Both the position numbers and the translations under genes were made by a program. The notes beneath the pieces are model-generated. The model was not told the DNA's origin. It saw only the letters and a list, made by a program, of their open reading frames with translations, and made no database searches. Shown in pieces: positions 1 to 10,728 of a stretch of 64,000 nucleotides of DNA (position 1 is the first letter of the stretch; each line of letters begins with the position of its first letter). The DNA comes from Sphagnum compactum (lineage: Eukaryota > Bryophyta > Sphagnopsida > Sphagnales). The stretch is from positions 4,154,001-4,218,000 of the forward strand of contig OZ234498.1 of assembly GCA_965153455.1 (NCBI GenBank), given 5' to 3'.

Positions 1-20
1 GACTGATTTTTTGCTTCTAG

Positions 21-1193
21 CCAATGGAAGTGAAAGTAGGTCAGTCATGTTCAATTTATTTCAAGCCTAGAGCTGATGAACAGGTGTAATGTGGCCTTGC
101 AGGTGTCAAAAGTGCTTAGAGCAAGTGAAGCAAGAGTTCTCCCTTGTCAAGAGCAAGCTAGAACACATGTTTGAGGTAACCTTATTCTCCAGGAAACTGT
201 TCTATTGTTCATGCATCTGTATTGGCAGCTTTTAGGTGGTTTTTGCTAAACAGCCAACCCCCTCGGTATCTGTATTAAATAGCGAAAAATAAATAAATCC
301 ATATCCTAGGGTTTTTATGCATTTAGTTTTAAATTTAATGTTCGCATCCTCTTTTCATGGTCATCATATGTGAGCACTAAGTTCTCTTGACCACAACTTC
401 TGGCAGCTTTGTATGTAAACAGTATTTTCATCTTCATTTTAAGTATATGGATCAACCTTTTTTTTTCATTTTGGTGATGTAGCACTCGTGGCAATCATCC
501 CAAAAAAGATTCTGCATTGATGGCAAGAAGCTTTGGGAAAACTGTCAAAACAGTAGAAAAACTAGCAATACAACCTGCCCTAACACTACAAATGTGTCCA
601 AATCTGGGAAACTGTTTTTTAGGGCATGACCAAATTTGTCAAAAATTTGCAGCAAAATATTCCTCTTTTTTTTTAGATCCAAATTTTGTCCCAGTTTGCC
701 GGAAAGAAAAACCCTGATACGGATATGGTCATGACCATGTTTGTGTTCTTCAGGAAAAAATGGAGAATGGAAGTCTTCATAATTTCTGTTTTTCCAATCA
801 TGAGCAAGTGTTGCTGTCAAAGAGTTCATGTTACATCCTTTGATGACGCACTTGCCTTGTCAATTTCCTTAGTCAAGTTTTTCAGAGCTTGTGCCAATTG
901 GCATTAACAAGATGTTAACTTAAAGAAAGAAAGAAAGCACTGAAAGATGTCTGAAAGCGCACCAAACTCTCATAATTTTGTCTTTATAATAGTCCAATGA
1001 GGCAAGGTTCATAAGGTGTGCTGTATCTTGTCATGATGAGACTGTCAATGTGAATCTATGTGAATGCTTTTCATTGATTTATTAAATCTAAGTGGGTAGT
1101 TGGTGTGGCTGTGGATTTGTGTGATTGCAGCTTGAACAAAAAATTCTTGCAGCTGGTGGCAGTCTTCCTTATCCTGAGGAGGAGGAGTATTAG
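21..1193 (+). CDS. 3' end of an unrecognised protein-coding gene (three exons)
   Basis: Partial at the left edge. Inferred exons are 21-39, 103-175 and 1131-1193. Each is preceded by a pyrimidine-rich AG, the first two are followed by GT donors, and reading frame is kept across both junctions. The frame gives about 50 residues. A charged helical stretch (CQKCLEQVKQEFSLVKSKLE) is followed by a short tail ending PYPEEEEY and a TAG stop. The heptad-like spacing suggests a C-terminal coiled coil. The last intron is long (about 955 bp) and holds no other convincing exon. I do not recognise the family, and the 19-nt exon at 21-39 is the weakest part. The gene body lies outside the window. Confidence 0.45.
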
Positions 1194-2700
1194 ACACAAT
1201 TCCTGTTAAGACTTAGGCCAGTGAAGTTGCAAAGTGTATAGCTAAAGTTGCAAGCAGAATTAGCAGGAACAATAGCATAGTGCTGCGAACAGTGACATGA
1301 ATAGCAGATACATGGTCATGACATATTGACTGTCAAAAGCTGAGTAGTACCATGTCCATCTGTTTTTCTTGATTTGTAAGTCGGTTTCACCACCTTCAGG
1401 GCAGGAAAAGTGATGTTGGAATACTGTGTGACTAAGCCAGACTTTGGGGACAAACTTCACCAGAGCAGTTTTGAAGGATAGTGAAAATCGGTGTGTTTCA
1501 ATAGATGACAGTGAGGAGAGATGGTGTATTGAAGTAACTATGCAAGGTGCAATGCTATAGGTTCCAAAGGCTCCGAAGGACCATGCATGGTTATGAGTAC
1601 CTAACTCTGCCAATAAATATTGCAAAAGTGTCATTCAGGACAAGGACTTCCAGTGGATCTCAAAGAATCATTGCTTATTATTCACTCGATAGAAATGTTT
1701 GATTCTTGAAATCTTAAGAAATTTTTCATACACCTTTATGTGTGTCAATGGATTTCAATACATTATTGGGAGAGAAGAGGAGGAATTTCTTAATGCTTGT
1801 GCAGGGGTGGTGGAGCAGGAGGCGCCAATGGAAGAAAGCAATGAAAACGTGCACATTGAGGAAGTGGAAGAAGAAGAAGATGAAGAAGCCATAGAAGCAG
1901 CAGCAGTAACAGCAGCAACCATGAAAACCATAGCAGCGGCAGCAGCTCTTTCCTTCTCTTCCACACCCAAAATTGTTTTGCTTTTCTCAACCTTCAATCT
2001 TTTGCAGTAAATCCCATTCAGATGTAAGTCAGTATCTAAAAGTTGCTGAAGAGGTAGGTAATAATTTTGACTATGTTTGATATTTGCCACCTTCCATTTT
2101 TCAGGCCTTTAGGTTATGGCACAGTCAGTTTACACTTTTCCCTTTTGATGTTCCCAAAGCTTCTTCAAATATGAGGTATCTGGCATCTTCAAAGGATTTT
2201 GCAGACAGATCTTGAGAGGGTAGTTGGTAGAAGAAGCCACTGCAGGAGGAATAAGAGTGGGTTGCAGGAAAGGCAAATGTTGAACAGAAGTGACATGCCT
2301 CTTTCTTTGTTTTGGAGCAATAGTTGCGAGCCTCCCCAAACAGATTTCGACTTAGACCCCAAACAGATTTCAACTTAGAGTTGGTGACAGTTATGTACAA
2401 GACAAATCCATCTGGTTCTTTTGTTTTCACAAAGGTAGGTAGGAAGATATTTGGGGAGAAAAAGAGGCAGTGTGGTCTTGGTGGATTTTTCTAGTAGTCA
2501 AACATTGTGGGAACTATTTTTTAAAACCTTGTGTGATACTTTGGTCCTTCAAAAGCTTCGTCTTCGCATGGCCTTGTAATGCCACAATCGTTGCTGCCAA
2601 TGAGCATGCTTGGGTGACATAAAAAAGCCCTAGCAAGAGCAACATGCATGGCAGGCCTTGCAATTTTATCATCATCAAAACGTCAATGGGTATCACAACC
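1194..2700. other. 3' flank / intergenic, no gene seen
   Basis: This stretch follows the first gene. It has a low-complexity segment at 1780-1960 of GAA/GAG and GCA triplets, which keeps several frames open by composition alone. The open frames here lack splice or family support, so I call no gene. The start probably contains the 3' UTR of the upstream gene. Confidence 0.5.
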
Positions 2701-2729
2701 AGATATCAATATCGTGATAACTTGTATGG

Positions 2730-5700
2730 ACTGTTATGAAACATCTCCACCCCCTCACCCGATGATTCCCACCGCATTTATTTTGTCTCATCTAGTCTCT
2801 TCAGTTATGCCTAGTTTGTCTTCAAATTTCACACCTTGTCTACATCATCAACCACAAACTATTCCTCAATCAAATGTACTTACATTAGGTGCCCATTCAT
2901 CCCCTAAGTAATGTCCATGTGTTGCTTGTCATGGTTGTGGTCATTTATACATAGCACGAGCATGTTTTTCACATCATTAGACATCATGCACTGCATAGAA
3001 TTAGTTATTTCATGAGTTCAATTGCATCGCAAACGGGCACTACTCTTGTAGGGAGTATGTTCAAGCAATGTGTGAATTGGCCCCCAACACTCTTGCAGTC
3101 CCATCAGCTAAAACCGTTACAACCCTTCACCATTTTCATCCATTGGTTGAGGTTGACTTCCTCCCTTTTGTTGATGATTTTCATCTATAGACGGATTTTG
3201 TTTTGGATAGAGAGGCATTTATTTCTGCTTTAACACATTTTCCACGTTTTTCATTTAACGGTCCTTCGGGTATGGTGTATGAGCTTTTGCAGGATTGTTT
3301 TGTCCTTGATGACTATTTTAATGGTTTTGATCTATTTTTAGAAATATGTGGGCACATCGCTTGTGGTCATGTTCTTCCATCAATATACATTTACTTGTTA
3401 CATTACAATTATTGGCTTTGGAGAAACAAGCTAAAGGCATTCAACCCATCACGATTGGAAAGGTGATTTATCGATTAGTCGCTCGCACATTGGTTATTCA
3501 ATTCAAAGATACATTTGTAGAACAATTTCGTCCCCACTAGTTTGGGGTGCCAACGCATGGCAAATGTAAGACGATAATTCATGGGTTTAGAACTATGTTG
3601 GATTTACATTCGAAGTGGGTGGTATTACAGCTAGATGTTCGAAATGCGTTTAATTCAATATCTCGAATAGACGTTTTTCAAGAGTTATGGTCTTGTACTA
3701 GCACCTTGGATCAATTTTTCCCATTTGTTCATCAATTTTATGCACACCCATCTTCACTATATTTCTTAGAGGTTTCTAAACATAAGGATTTCACTATCAT
3801 TTCATTCAAATCTGGTACATGACAAGGGGGATCCTTTGGGAGGAGTGTTGTTTACATTAGTTCATCTTTGCGCTTTCCATCCTACTGCAACAACCCACCT
3901 TACTTGTGTTTTTCCTTCGTGGACAAATGATACGCACATAGTTGGTATTGCCTGAACATCTTATTTTTTTGTGATCATAAGAAGATTTTGAAACATTAAA
4001 ACTTTTATTGCAATTGACAAAATGTGTAACTTGGCTTCCACAAAGGTTAGATTAGTTTATATCATTTCCTCTAGGTTCTTTTGCATTTGAGTCCGATCTT
4101 CATATTCTAAGTGCTTTAATGGGTTTTTTGCCATTTGTGGAATCCTTCATATCAAAGGCATTCCAGGAGGACCTTAGCACGATTGTTAGCCTTCTTATGT
4201 TCATAGATCCTTCGGTAGCTTTTGCAATGATTTCGTTTTGTTATGCCTAATAACCAAACTACTTACAACGTATTGTATTCCCATCACCAGGTAATTTTAT
4301 AACGTTATACTGAGTTTGATGCTCATACCATAATTATGTTGGAAAAACTATTAGGGTCAGGATCCTTTAGCATCACATAGGGCCATTTGGTTCGTCGTCA
4401 TGTCACTTTTATTACTTCTCCAAGGGGGTTAAACTTTCCTTTAGTGGTTTGGCGTGCTGCCCCTGCCTTCTTAGGATGTTGGACTTTGATCATTCCTACA
4501 TTAATTTTTCGTTTTCAATAGGATGATCACCCTACTCTTCTTGATATGGTGGCACATGTAGAAACTGGTATTTATCCCTTCTAGGTTTACACTACGAAAT
4601 ACCTTTGTGATGTTACCTAAAGTCATTCGATTACATGTCTTACCTTTCAAGAGTTTAGTAGTGCAATCCTATCCCCAAATGCAATTTCCTTTGATGGACC
4701 AACTACACGAACAAGAATTTACTTCGCTTTTAGCAGATGTTCCTTCGAATGTTGTGGAAACACATCTTCGCTCATGTGTAGGTCCAATATTGGGCTTGGT
4801 TATTAGCTCGTCCTAACACCCTTTCATTTTGTTTTTCCTTCATCCATTTTCTTACAACACTCCATATTCATCTCAACATACCACATCCTACAATTGCACA
4901 TCTTTCACAATGTCAGTGTGGTCATACCATCGATGATTTGGGTATCAATTTGCTATGTTGCCTATGCAAAAATGAACACATTGCAGCCCATGATATGCTT
5001 CGATATATTGTTATAGCTATCGCATGGGAGAGTGGAATTCACATATAGAAAGAGGTTTTTCACCTTTTCCCCACCACACATAGAGACAAGTGGATATTGT
5101 TATCACTACCGTAGTGCCACGAAAGGTTCGGGCGGGCTGTAACGATCAATTTAATTAATCTTGAGGAATTTTTTTGGAAAAGGCCATCAGTGCTGTAGGA
5201 AATGCATTGTTTTCAAGGGAAAGGTCCAGTAATCTGCCAAAAAGGTCCATTACAAGTCCAAGCCAATTTCCATTTTTTTTTGTTTTGATGTTGCAAGCAC
5301 ACATGTGCAACATTCTGAGCATATAGGCATTTATCTGCACTCTGCATTGATCTGCATTGCACGGCAAGGAAGAACTTGTGCACAAGTCACAGCTTGTGGA
5401 ATGGCGTCGTGATGACATTCTTGTTACATTTGCCTCACAAAAGATGACACTGACCGTAACGACTCCAGACCACCAGGTTTTGGGGGAAAATGTTCGTTAC
5501 AGAAGTCCAAAAGTCATTTATTTGCCCAATAAAGGATCGTTTCGGCCTCCAGCCCGAATTCATTAACGAACCTTTTGTGGCACTACGGTATATACGGTTT
5601 TCAAACCTTAGCAAACGTTGTCATTGTCAATCCGACTCATACAAATTTGGTGCAATGTGTTTCAACGATGACAATGCATGCAACAACAATTGCCACTCAA

Positions 5701-6050
5701 AACAAGGCACGATCCTACATAGAACGAATGTCAAGAAATGATTTCATTCCCCTTGCCATGAAAACCTACATTTTTTCCATCTTCGTTTTGATTCCTTTTT
5801 GACTTTTTATGTACATGCTAGTAGAGATCGCCATCAATATACCTTTTTAGTACCTTTAATGCTTGTATATTATTATAAGCAACAAGTGTCGATAACCCTA
5901 TAGCATGTGCAAACTAGCACAATTTTTCAAGAGGCTTCCAAGCTTACTCATAGTTTTTCATCTCTTCCACACATATAAGCTAGTGCACCTCCATCACTAG
6001 TTGATTTGTGGTAGAGGATGCCCTTTTGACATTACGTCTTCCATTTCATT
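2730..6050 (+). mobile_element. Decayed non-LTR retroelement (R2/Utopia-like RT), interrupted
   Basis: Broken frames read as one retroelement protein. At 2900-2990 there is a C-x2-C...H-H patch that could be an N-terminal zinc finger. Reverse transcriptase-like sequence follows at 3380-3830, with the segments GIQPITIGKVIYRLVARTL, the QFGV-type turn (Q replaced by a stop at 3538) and VVLQLDVRNAFNSISR. At 3820-4800 come pieces resembling the thumb and connector (FAMISFCYA, then the trailing LPSP). At 4870-5110 a Cys/His patch and VDIVIT resemble the C-terminal region of this family, and the match resumes at 5600-5760 (VVIVNPTHTNLVQ ... FIPLAMKTY). Many stops and frameshifts show it is dead. The gap at 5109-5588 is a nested transposon. 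Assignment to an R2/Utopia-type element rests on motif memory; the RT call itself is stronger. Confidence 0.75.
5109..5588. mobile_element. 480-bp non-autonomous TIR transposon nested in the retroelement
   Basis: The ends are 22-bp inverted repeats, 5109-5130 and 5567-5588, matching at 21 of 22 positions and beginning CCGTAGTGCCAC. A TA dinucleotide flanks both sides (5107-5108 and 5589-5590), as expected for a TA target-site duplication. Subterminal sequence (CGGGCT and AACGATC) also recurs in inverted order. The retroelement protein similarity stops at one end and resumes at the other, which independently marks this as an insertion. There is no transposase. A TA duplication fits Tc1/mariner-like elements, but the termini are not the usual Stowaway sequence, so the superfamily is open. 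A 69-codon open frame inside (5357-5566) is unrecognised and may be captured sequence. Confidence 0.8.
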
Positions 6051-8400
6051 ACTACTATTTTGATTATCTTGGTTTTCCTTTCATGTGTTTACATTTGCTT
6101 TGACATGCCTTGTAGTTTTTGTGGATGGATTTCCATCCTTGTTTATATATATATACAAAGTTTTTTAAAAATAATTTAAAGGACATAAATCTTGATGGCT
6201 TGCCCAATAACATTATTCTTATATAACCCCTATTTTTTGAAATTTTAATTATCATTATGCTATGGATGAATTTAAAAATATGAAAAATACTTTTTTATCA
6301 AATGTGAACAAATTCCATAAAATTCAACTTTCTATTTTACAAATTATTAGAAAAAGGTCAAACTTAAGTAATCATTGATTACAAACTAGCACTTATAATG
6401 TACAATATATACCATATTATTTAGGCAGTTTCAGCACAAATATTGTACAACAAAAGCAACATAAACTTTGGGCAGCTTCACTACATGTACAACAAATCAA
6501 CATAGACTTTGATTGGTCTAACTGAAAGTATAGTAGGAAACTTGTGAAAACATTAATGATTTTATTGTATTTATTCTTTATATGTCGAAATTTTCAAAAT
6601 CAAAAACTTAAGTGTTGACTTAAAAGCTTCAAATTATATTAATTATTCAACATAATAGTGTTAAAGTTGCCAAGGTATTATGGTATGTCATTATTTTTCG
6701 TTTATAATCAATTAAAAATGCTTGTAATCCTACAAAACATCCAAATTGAGGATATTCAAAATATTGGTTTCTGAGAAGGTGCAATGATATACATGTTAGC
6801 ACAAATTGATCATGAAAGCAAAAGAAAAGAAAATTTTCATGATTCCAAAATCGAATGGAATAAGATTATCCTCAAAATACATCCCTGAAATATAGAAAAA
6901 ATGATTCCCATATTGTATGAAAAAAAAATGCCATTGAATATTCAATGTTTGTACAAACAAATAATGGACATTAATATTGGCATGAAGATTTCATATTATT
7001 TTTAAATGCTGAAAAATCATTTTATGAACAACACAATGTGGTTAAGGTCACAAGACATGAATGTTGCAATGAAAATATTACATGAAATGAAACTACAACA
7101 TCAAGGATATGAATCTCATCAATATTTAATATTTTACAAAAATAAAACAGTTTGAAAAAAAATGTTTTTAATATTTGTACATCTATCTATGAAGGAAGGT
7201 TGTTTGTTTATCTTGTTTTGTTTTGTTTGTACGGATGAGATCCACTGAACTGGGATACTTCAGATCACATTCTTGGTCTCTTTGGAAAGCTCTCGAAGAG
7301 GAGGGGTGCATTGGCTTGGTTTCATGGCGTTTGGACTTGCGGTGCAAAAGTTTTTGAATATTGAATGATTTTTTCGTTGAAAATTAAATTTAATCGTAGC
7401 TGAAAATTTGGGAGGAATTGGAATGTGCCTTTGGCGTTGTTGGAAAGATCTTGATGAGCAAGATTTAATGGAATTTATTTGGTAAGATTTTGATTTAGAA
7501 TGTGGGAGATTAATTGATTTTTAAGTGATTTATGCTGCTGAAAATTCAAATAAACTCTAAAAAAACCAAACTTTGGAAGGAAAAATTAATTGAGGATGTG
7601 GTAAAAACACTTGGGCCAATGGCACAAGCCACACTAGTGACCATGAACCATTGGATTTTAACATTATTAGACCCTACAAATATTAACATGCCATGTGCTT
7701 TGTATCATAAAAAAGTTCTTCATGATAAAAATATTTTTGTAAAAATACAAAAAATTGAAACTAAATGAATTAATGAGACTATCATTTGAACTACATATAC
7801 TATTCTTTTTCATTTAATTTTTTTTCAAATTTTGATAAAAATGACACCAAAATAAATGTTCAATCTCGTGAAGTTGCCCCCTTAATAACTAAGGTATTAT
7901 TAGGCAATGTTTTTTTTTTTTTTTTCTGAAGAAATTTCGCTATTTTTCACCAAGGAAAATGGGAATTTTTTACAATTTTTTTTTCTAGAGTAAATTCGAA
8001 TAATTTTGCTACATTTTGTTAAAATTGGAAAAAAAAAATCAGTATTAAAAAAAGAAAAAAACACTGGTACTAGGAACTCACCTAAAAGTGTACAAGAAAT
8101 TGGATTTGTTCTCCAGAGTCCCAGCCACAATGGAACCAGCACCAACCAGGCGTGCAACATCCACTGGATGCAAATTATGACTAAGTTGTGGATGAACATC
8201 AACTGAGTTAATCTTTGGTTTCACCTTGGTAATCAATTCTGTAAGAAATATATAGGTCTCATATATAGGTAGATAGGTAGGAAAATAGGTAACTACTAGG
8301 TATGTAGATAGATGGTTTATACATAGGTAAGGGCTGTTTTTACTACCTACTTACTTACTAACAACTTGCTTGTGGATTGTTAGTAAGTGGGTAGGAAAAA
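6051..8400. other. AT-rich intergenic DNA
   Basis: Strongly AT-rich with poly-A and poly-T runs and short chance frames. At 8250-8340 there is an irregular AGGTA/GATAGGTA tetranucleotide-like repeat. The 78-codon frame at 7532-7768 has no recognisable motif and sits in AT-rich sequence. I see no gene. Confidence 0.6.
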
Positions 8401-8408
8401 AAGCAACC

Positions 8409-8511
8409 GAGCTAACCACCTTGGTTAGCTAGGGAACTGGAACCCAACAGAAAACTGTTTCCTGTCCACTTACTATTCATCCATCATAGTGCGCTGGTGG
8501 GGTGCTGCTGG
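8409..8511. repeat. Dispersed repeat, copy A
   Basis: About 100 bp starting GAGCTAACCACC. It aligns along its length with 60298-60401 (GACTTAACCACC...), sharing GGTTAGCTAG, the GAAAA-TGTTTC block, CATCCATCAT and GTG-GCTGGTGG. Both copies are in the same orientation, upstream of an expressed-looking gene (coiled-coil gene here, CTP synthase there). Confidence 0.6.
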
Positions 8512-9044
8512 TTCACTGTTGCCCCGTCCTCTTTCTTTTGTCTTGTTGTTCTTCAACAGTTTTTCAACAGCATTTGGGCACTCGCGCCGCCGGCTCGTCC
8601 GTTCGTCCTTCATTCACGCCAGCCTCCACGATGTTGTTATTGGGGTTTATGGAGCTTTTAATGCTACGTAGTAGCGCACTGCTAGCTCATATAATTTGTA
8701 TGTCAGAAGGCTTTTAAGCTGCCGTCCGTCCGTCTGACTTTTTTCTTCGCCTTTCCTCGATCTTGTTTGTGTCTTAATCCAGTAGCCTAGGCTAGCTGGT
8801 GGTAGTCAAAAGGAGAGAAGAAATTAAAAAAACCAGCCCCAGATCTCAGCACAGCTGCAGCAGGAGCAGCAACAGCAGTGGGGGATGAGTCTTGAAGGAG
8901 AGGGAGAAGAAATTTTGTCAGTAATAATAAAAGAGCTTTGAGTGTGTCGTCGACTTTGGGCGGCAACGTCCTGGAGGTAGTTGTTGTAGTTACTGGTCAC
9001 GCTTCAAAAACGGAAAACACTAACCCCACCCACATGGCGCAAAT

Positions 9045-9104
9045 CTCTCTCTCTCACACACACACACTCTCACACACACACGCGCGCGCGCACACACACA
9101 CACA
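9045..9104. repeat. (CT)n(CA)n(CG)n(CA)n compound microsatellite
   Basis: A run of CT, then CA, then CG, then CA dinucleotides. It lies about 1.6 kb upstream of the coiled-coil gene start. The alternating purine-pyrimidine core is of the type that can adopt Z-DNA; that role is inference only. Confidence 0.9.
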
Positions 9105-10728
9105 GGTTTTTGGTTTTTGGCGAGAAAAATCAATCTGGTGTGAAAATGTGCCAAAAACCAAAAAAGAAAAAGAGAGTGTCAATTTAGACATGAGTTCCTT
9201 CATGGAGATCGCCAGAACCAAGCGAGATCCTAAAAAATATATATATTTAAACAAGGGGTGTGTCACACTGTGGCCTTGCCATTTTACATTAAAACGTATC
9301 TGAAATGCAAAAGAAGAATTATGAAAACTCAAATATTTTTTCACCATGCAAAAACATATACCTAATCTTCCCCAAAAAAATCCTCTAAAACAAACCCAAA
9401 ATCCTTCTTCAAGATATTATTATAACTCTATAATAACTAATCTCAAGTTTTCAACACAAGCCAAAAATATCATCATCTTTCAAAAAACCTCGTATAAAAA
9501 TAAACCTACTATATTTAATTACCTAGGGGCCCAAATCCTTTAACCTAAAATTTTATAGTTACACACTACTCTAATGAATCTATAAACACAATAGGCAAAG
9601 GCCCAACACAATTTCGACTTTCTGACACTGACTGACTTCGTAGCCAAATTTTGGCTCATTCCTCTTTTTGCATGGATGATCGCCAGTCCACGTACTTGGC
9701 AAAATTGCAAAAGAAATTGCCAAAAAAAAGACAAAACACAAAACAAAACCCTCCTCCTCCTCCTCCTCATCATCATCATCATCAACGTATCTGCTGCTGC
9801 TGTTATGATCCTCCGAATCCTCCGTGATCGTCTTCCAACACCCACTTGAAAAATCACTGCACTTGAATCCTGCCATCGTAGTAAATGCTAGCTAACAATC
9901 CTTTGCCGCCAGCCGCAGTCTCTTCACTCCCGTCCTTTCTTTCTCATTCTGTGGGAACAACTACCCCACGCTGGCTATGCTACTACTCTCTGGAGTCTTC
10001 ACACAAACTAAACTCTTCTGAACTCTCTCTAGTATGCTCTAGTGTTGCTCAATTCCCTTATCTTCCTTTATTTTTTCCTCGGTTGTGGACGTTGTTGTTG
10101 TTGCTCTCTCCTACGGGTTCGGTTCTGCTGCTACTGATCTTAACTCCCAGAACAAAGTCCACAGCTCCTCCTCCATTATTAAGGTAATTTAGTCCTTGGC
10201 TTGCTCTCTCGGCCCCCATGAGTTTACTCTTTTCAAGTTTTTTTCCTCCACATTTTGCTCCAGCATTTAATTCTCTATTGAAAGACTGGTGCAGTGTTTC
10301 TTCTTATTCTCTTCGTAGTCATGGGTTTTGGGTGTAATTCGCGCATCGGATTGGGATCAGCCCATGCAACGAAATGAATTTGAAGCTTTATATGGGGCCT
10401 TTGTGCGCTGTTGTCGGGTTTTTGATAACCCGTGAGCTTAGAACTGTGCGCTAGTTGATCTCTAGTTTCTTCTTCTTGTGTTTGAGGTGGTAGGAATCGT
10501 GCGATGCGTAAGCTTGCAGTTTGGTTGTGAAGCTTCATGTGTTTTCTGTTGCGATGTGTCAAGTGTAAAGAACTGTCTACAGCTGCTTGCAGTCGTTGGA
10601 CTTCTTGTGCGAGTCGACAGACAGTAGTCTTGAGGAGGATGTTCGGTGTTCTTGTGAATTGTTGCAGTCTTGGACCTGCGTGCTGATGATTTAGATAGCA
10701 GTGCTGTTTTGTGCAACAAGGGGACGCA
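9105..10728 (+). promoter_or_regulatory. Upstream region / probable leader of the coiled-coil gene
   Basis: This 1.6-kb stretch before the ATG changes from AT-rich to balanced composition near 9880. From there it contains pyrimidine-rich sequence typical of a plant promoter and 5' UTR. GAG/GAT-type triplet repeats occur at 9750-9785. A GT donor-like site at 10182-10190 (AAG followed by GTAATT) could start a 5' UTR intron, but I cannot pair it with a single acceptor. No protein-coding exon is convincing; open frames on the minus strand come from the triplet runs. Confidence 0.4.

Noticed and set aside
1699-2010. 103-codon acidic/alanine-rich frame
   Set aside because: Low-complexity GAA and GCA triplets keep it open; both strands are open over the same segment.
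9540-9876. Minus-strand frames with Asp/Glu or Arg runs before the coiled-coil gene
   Set aside because: They are produced by GAT/GAG triplet repeats; no conserved domain or splice structure.
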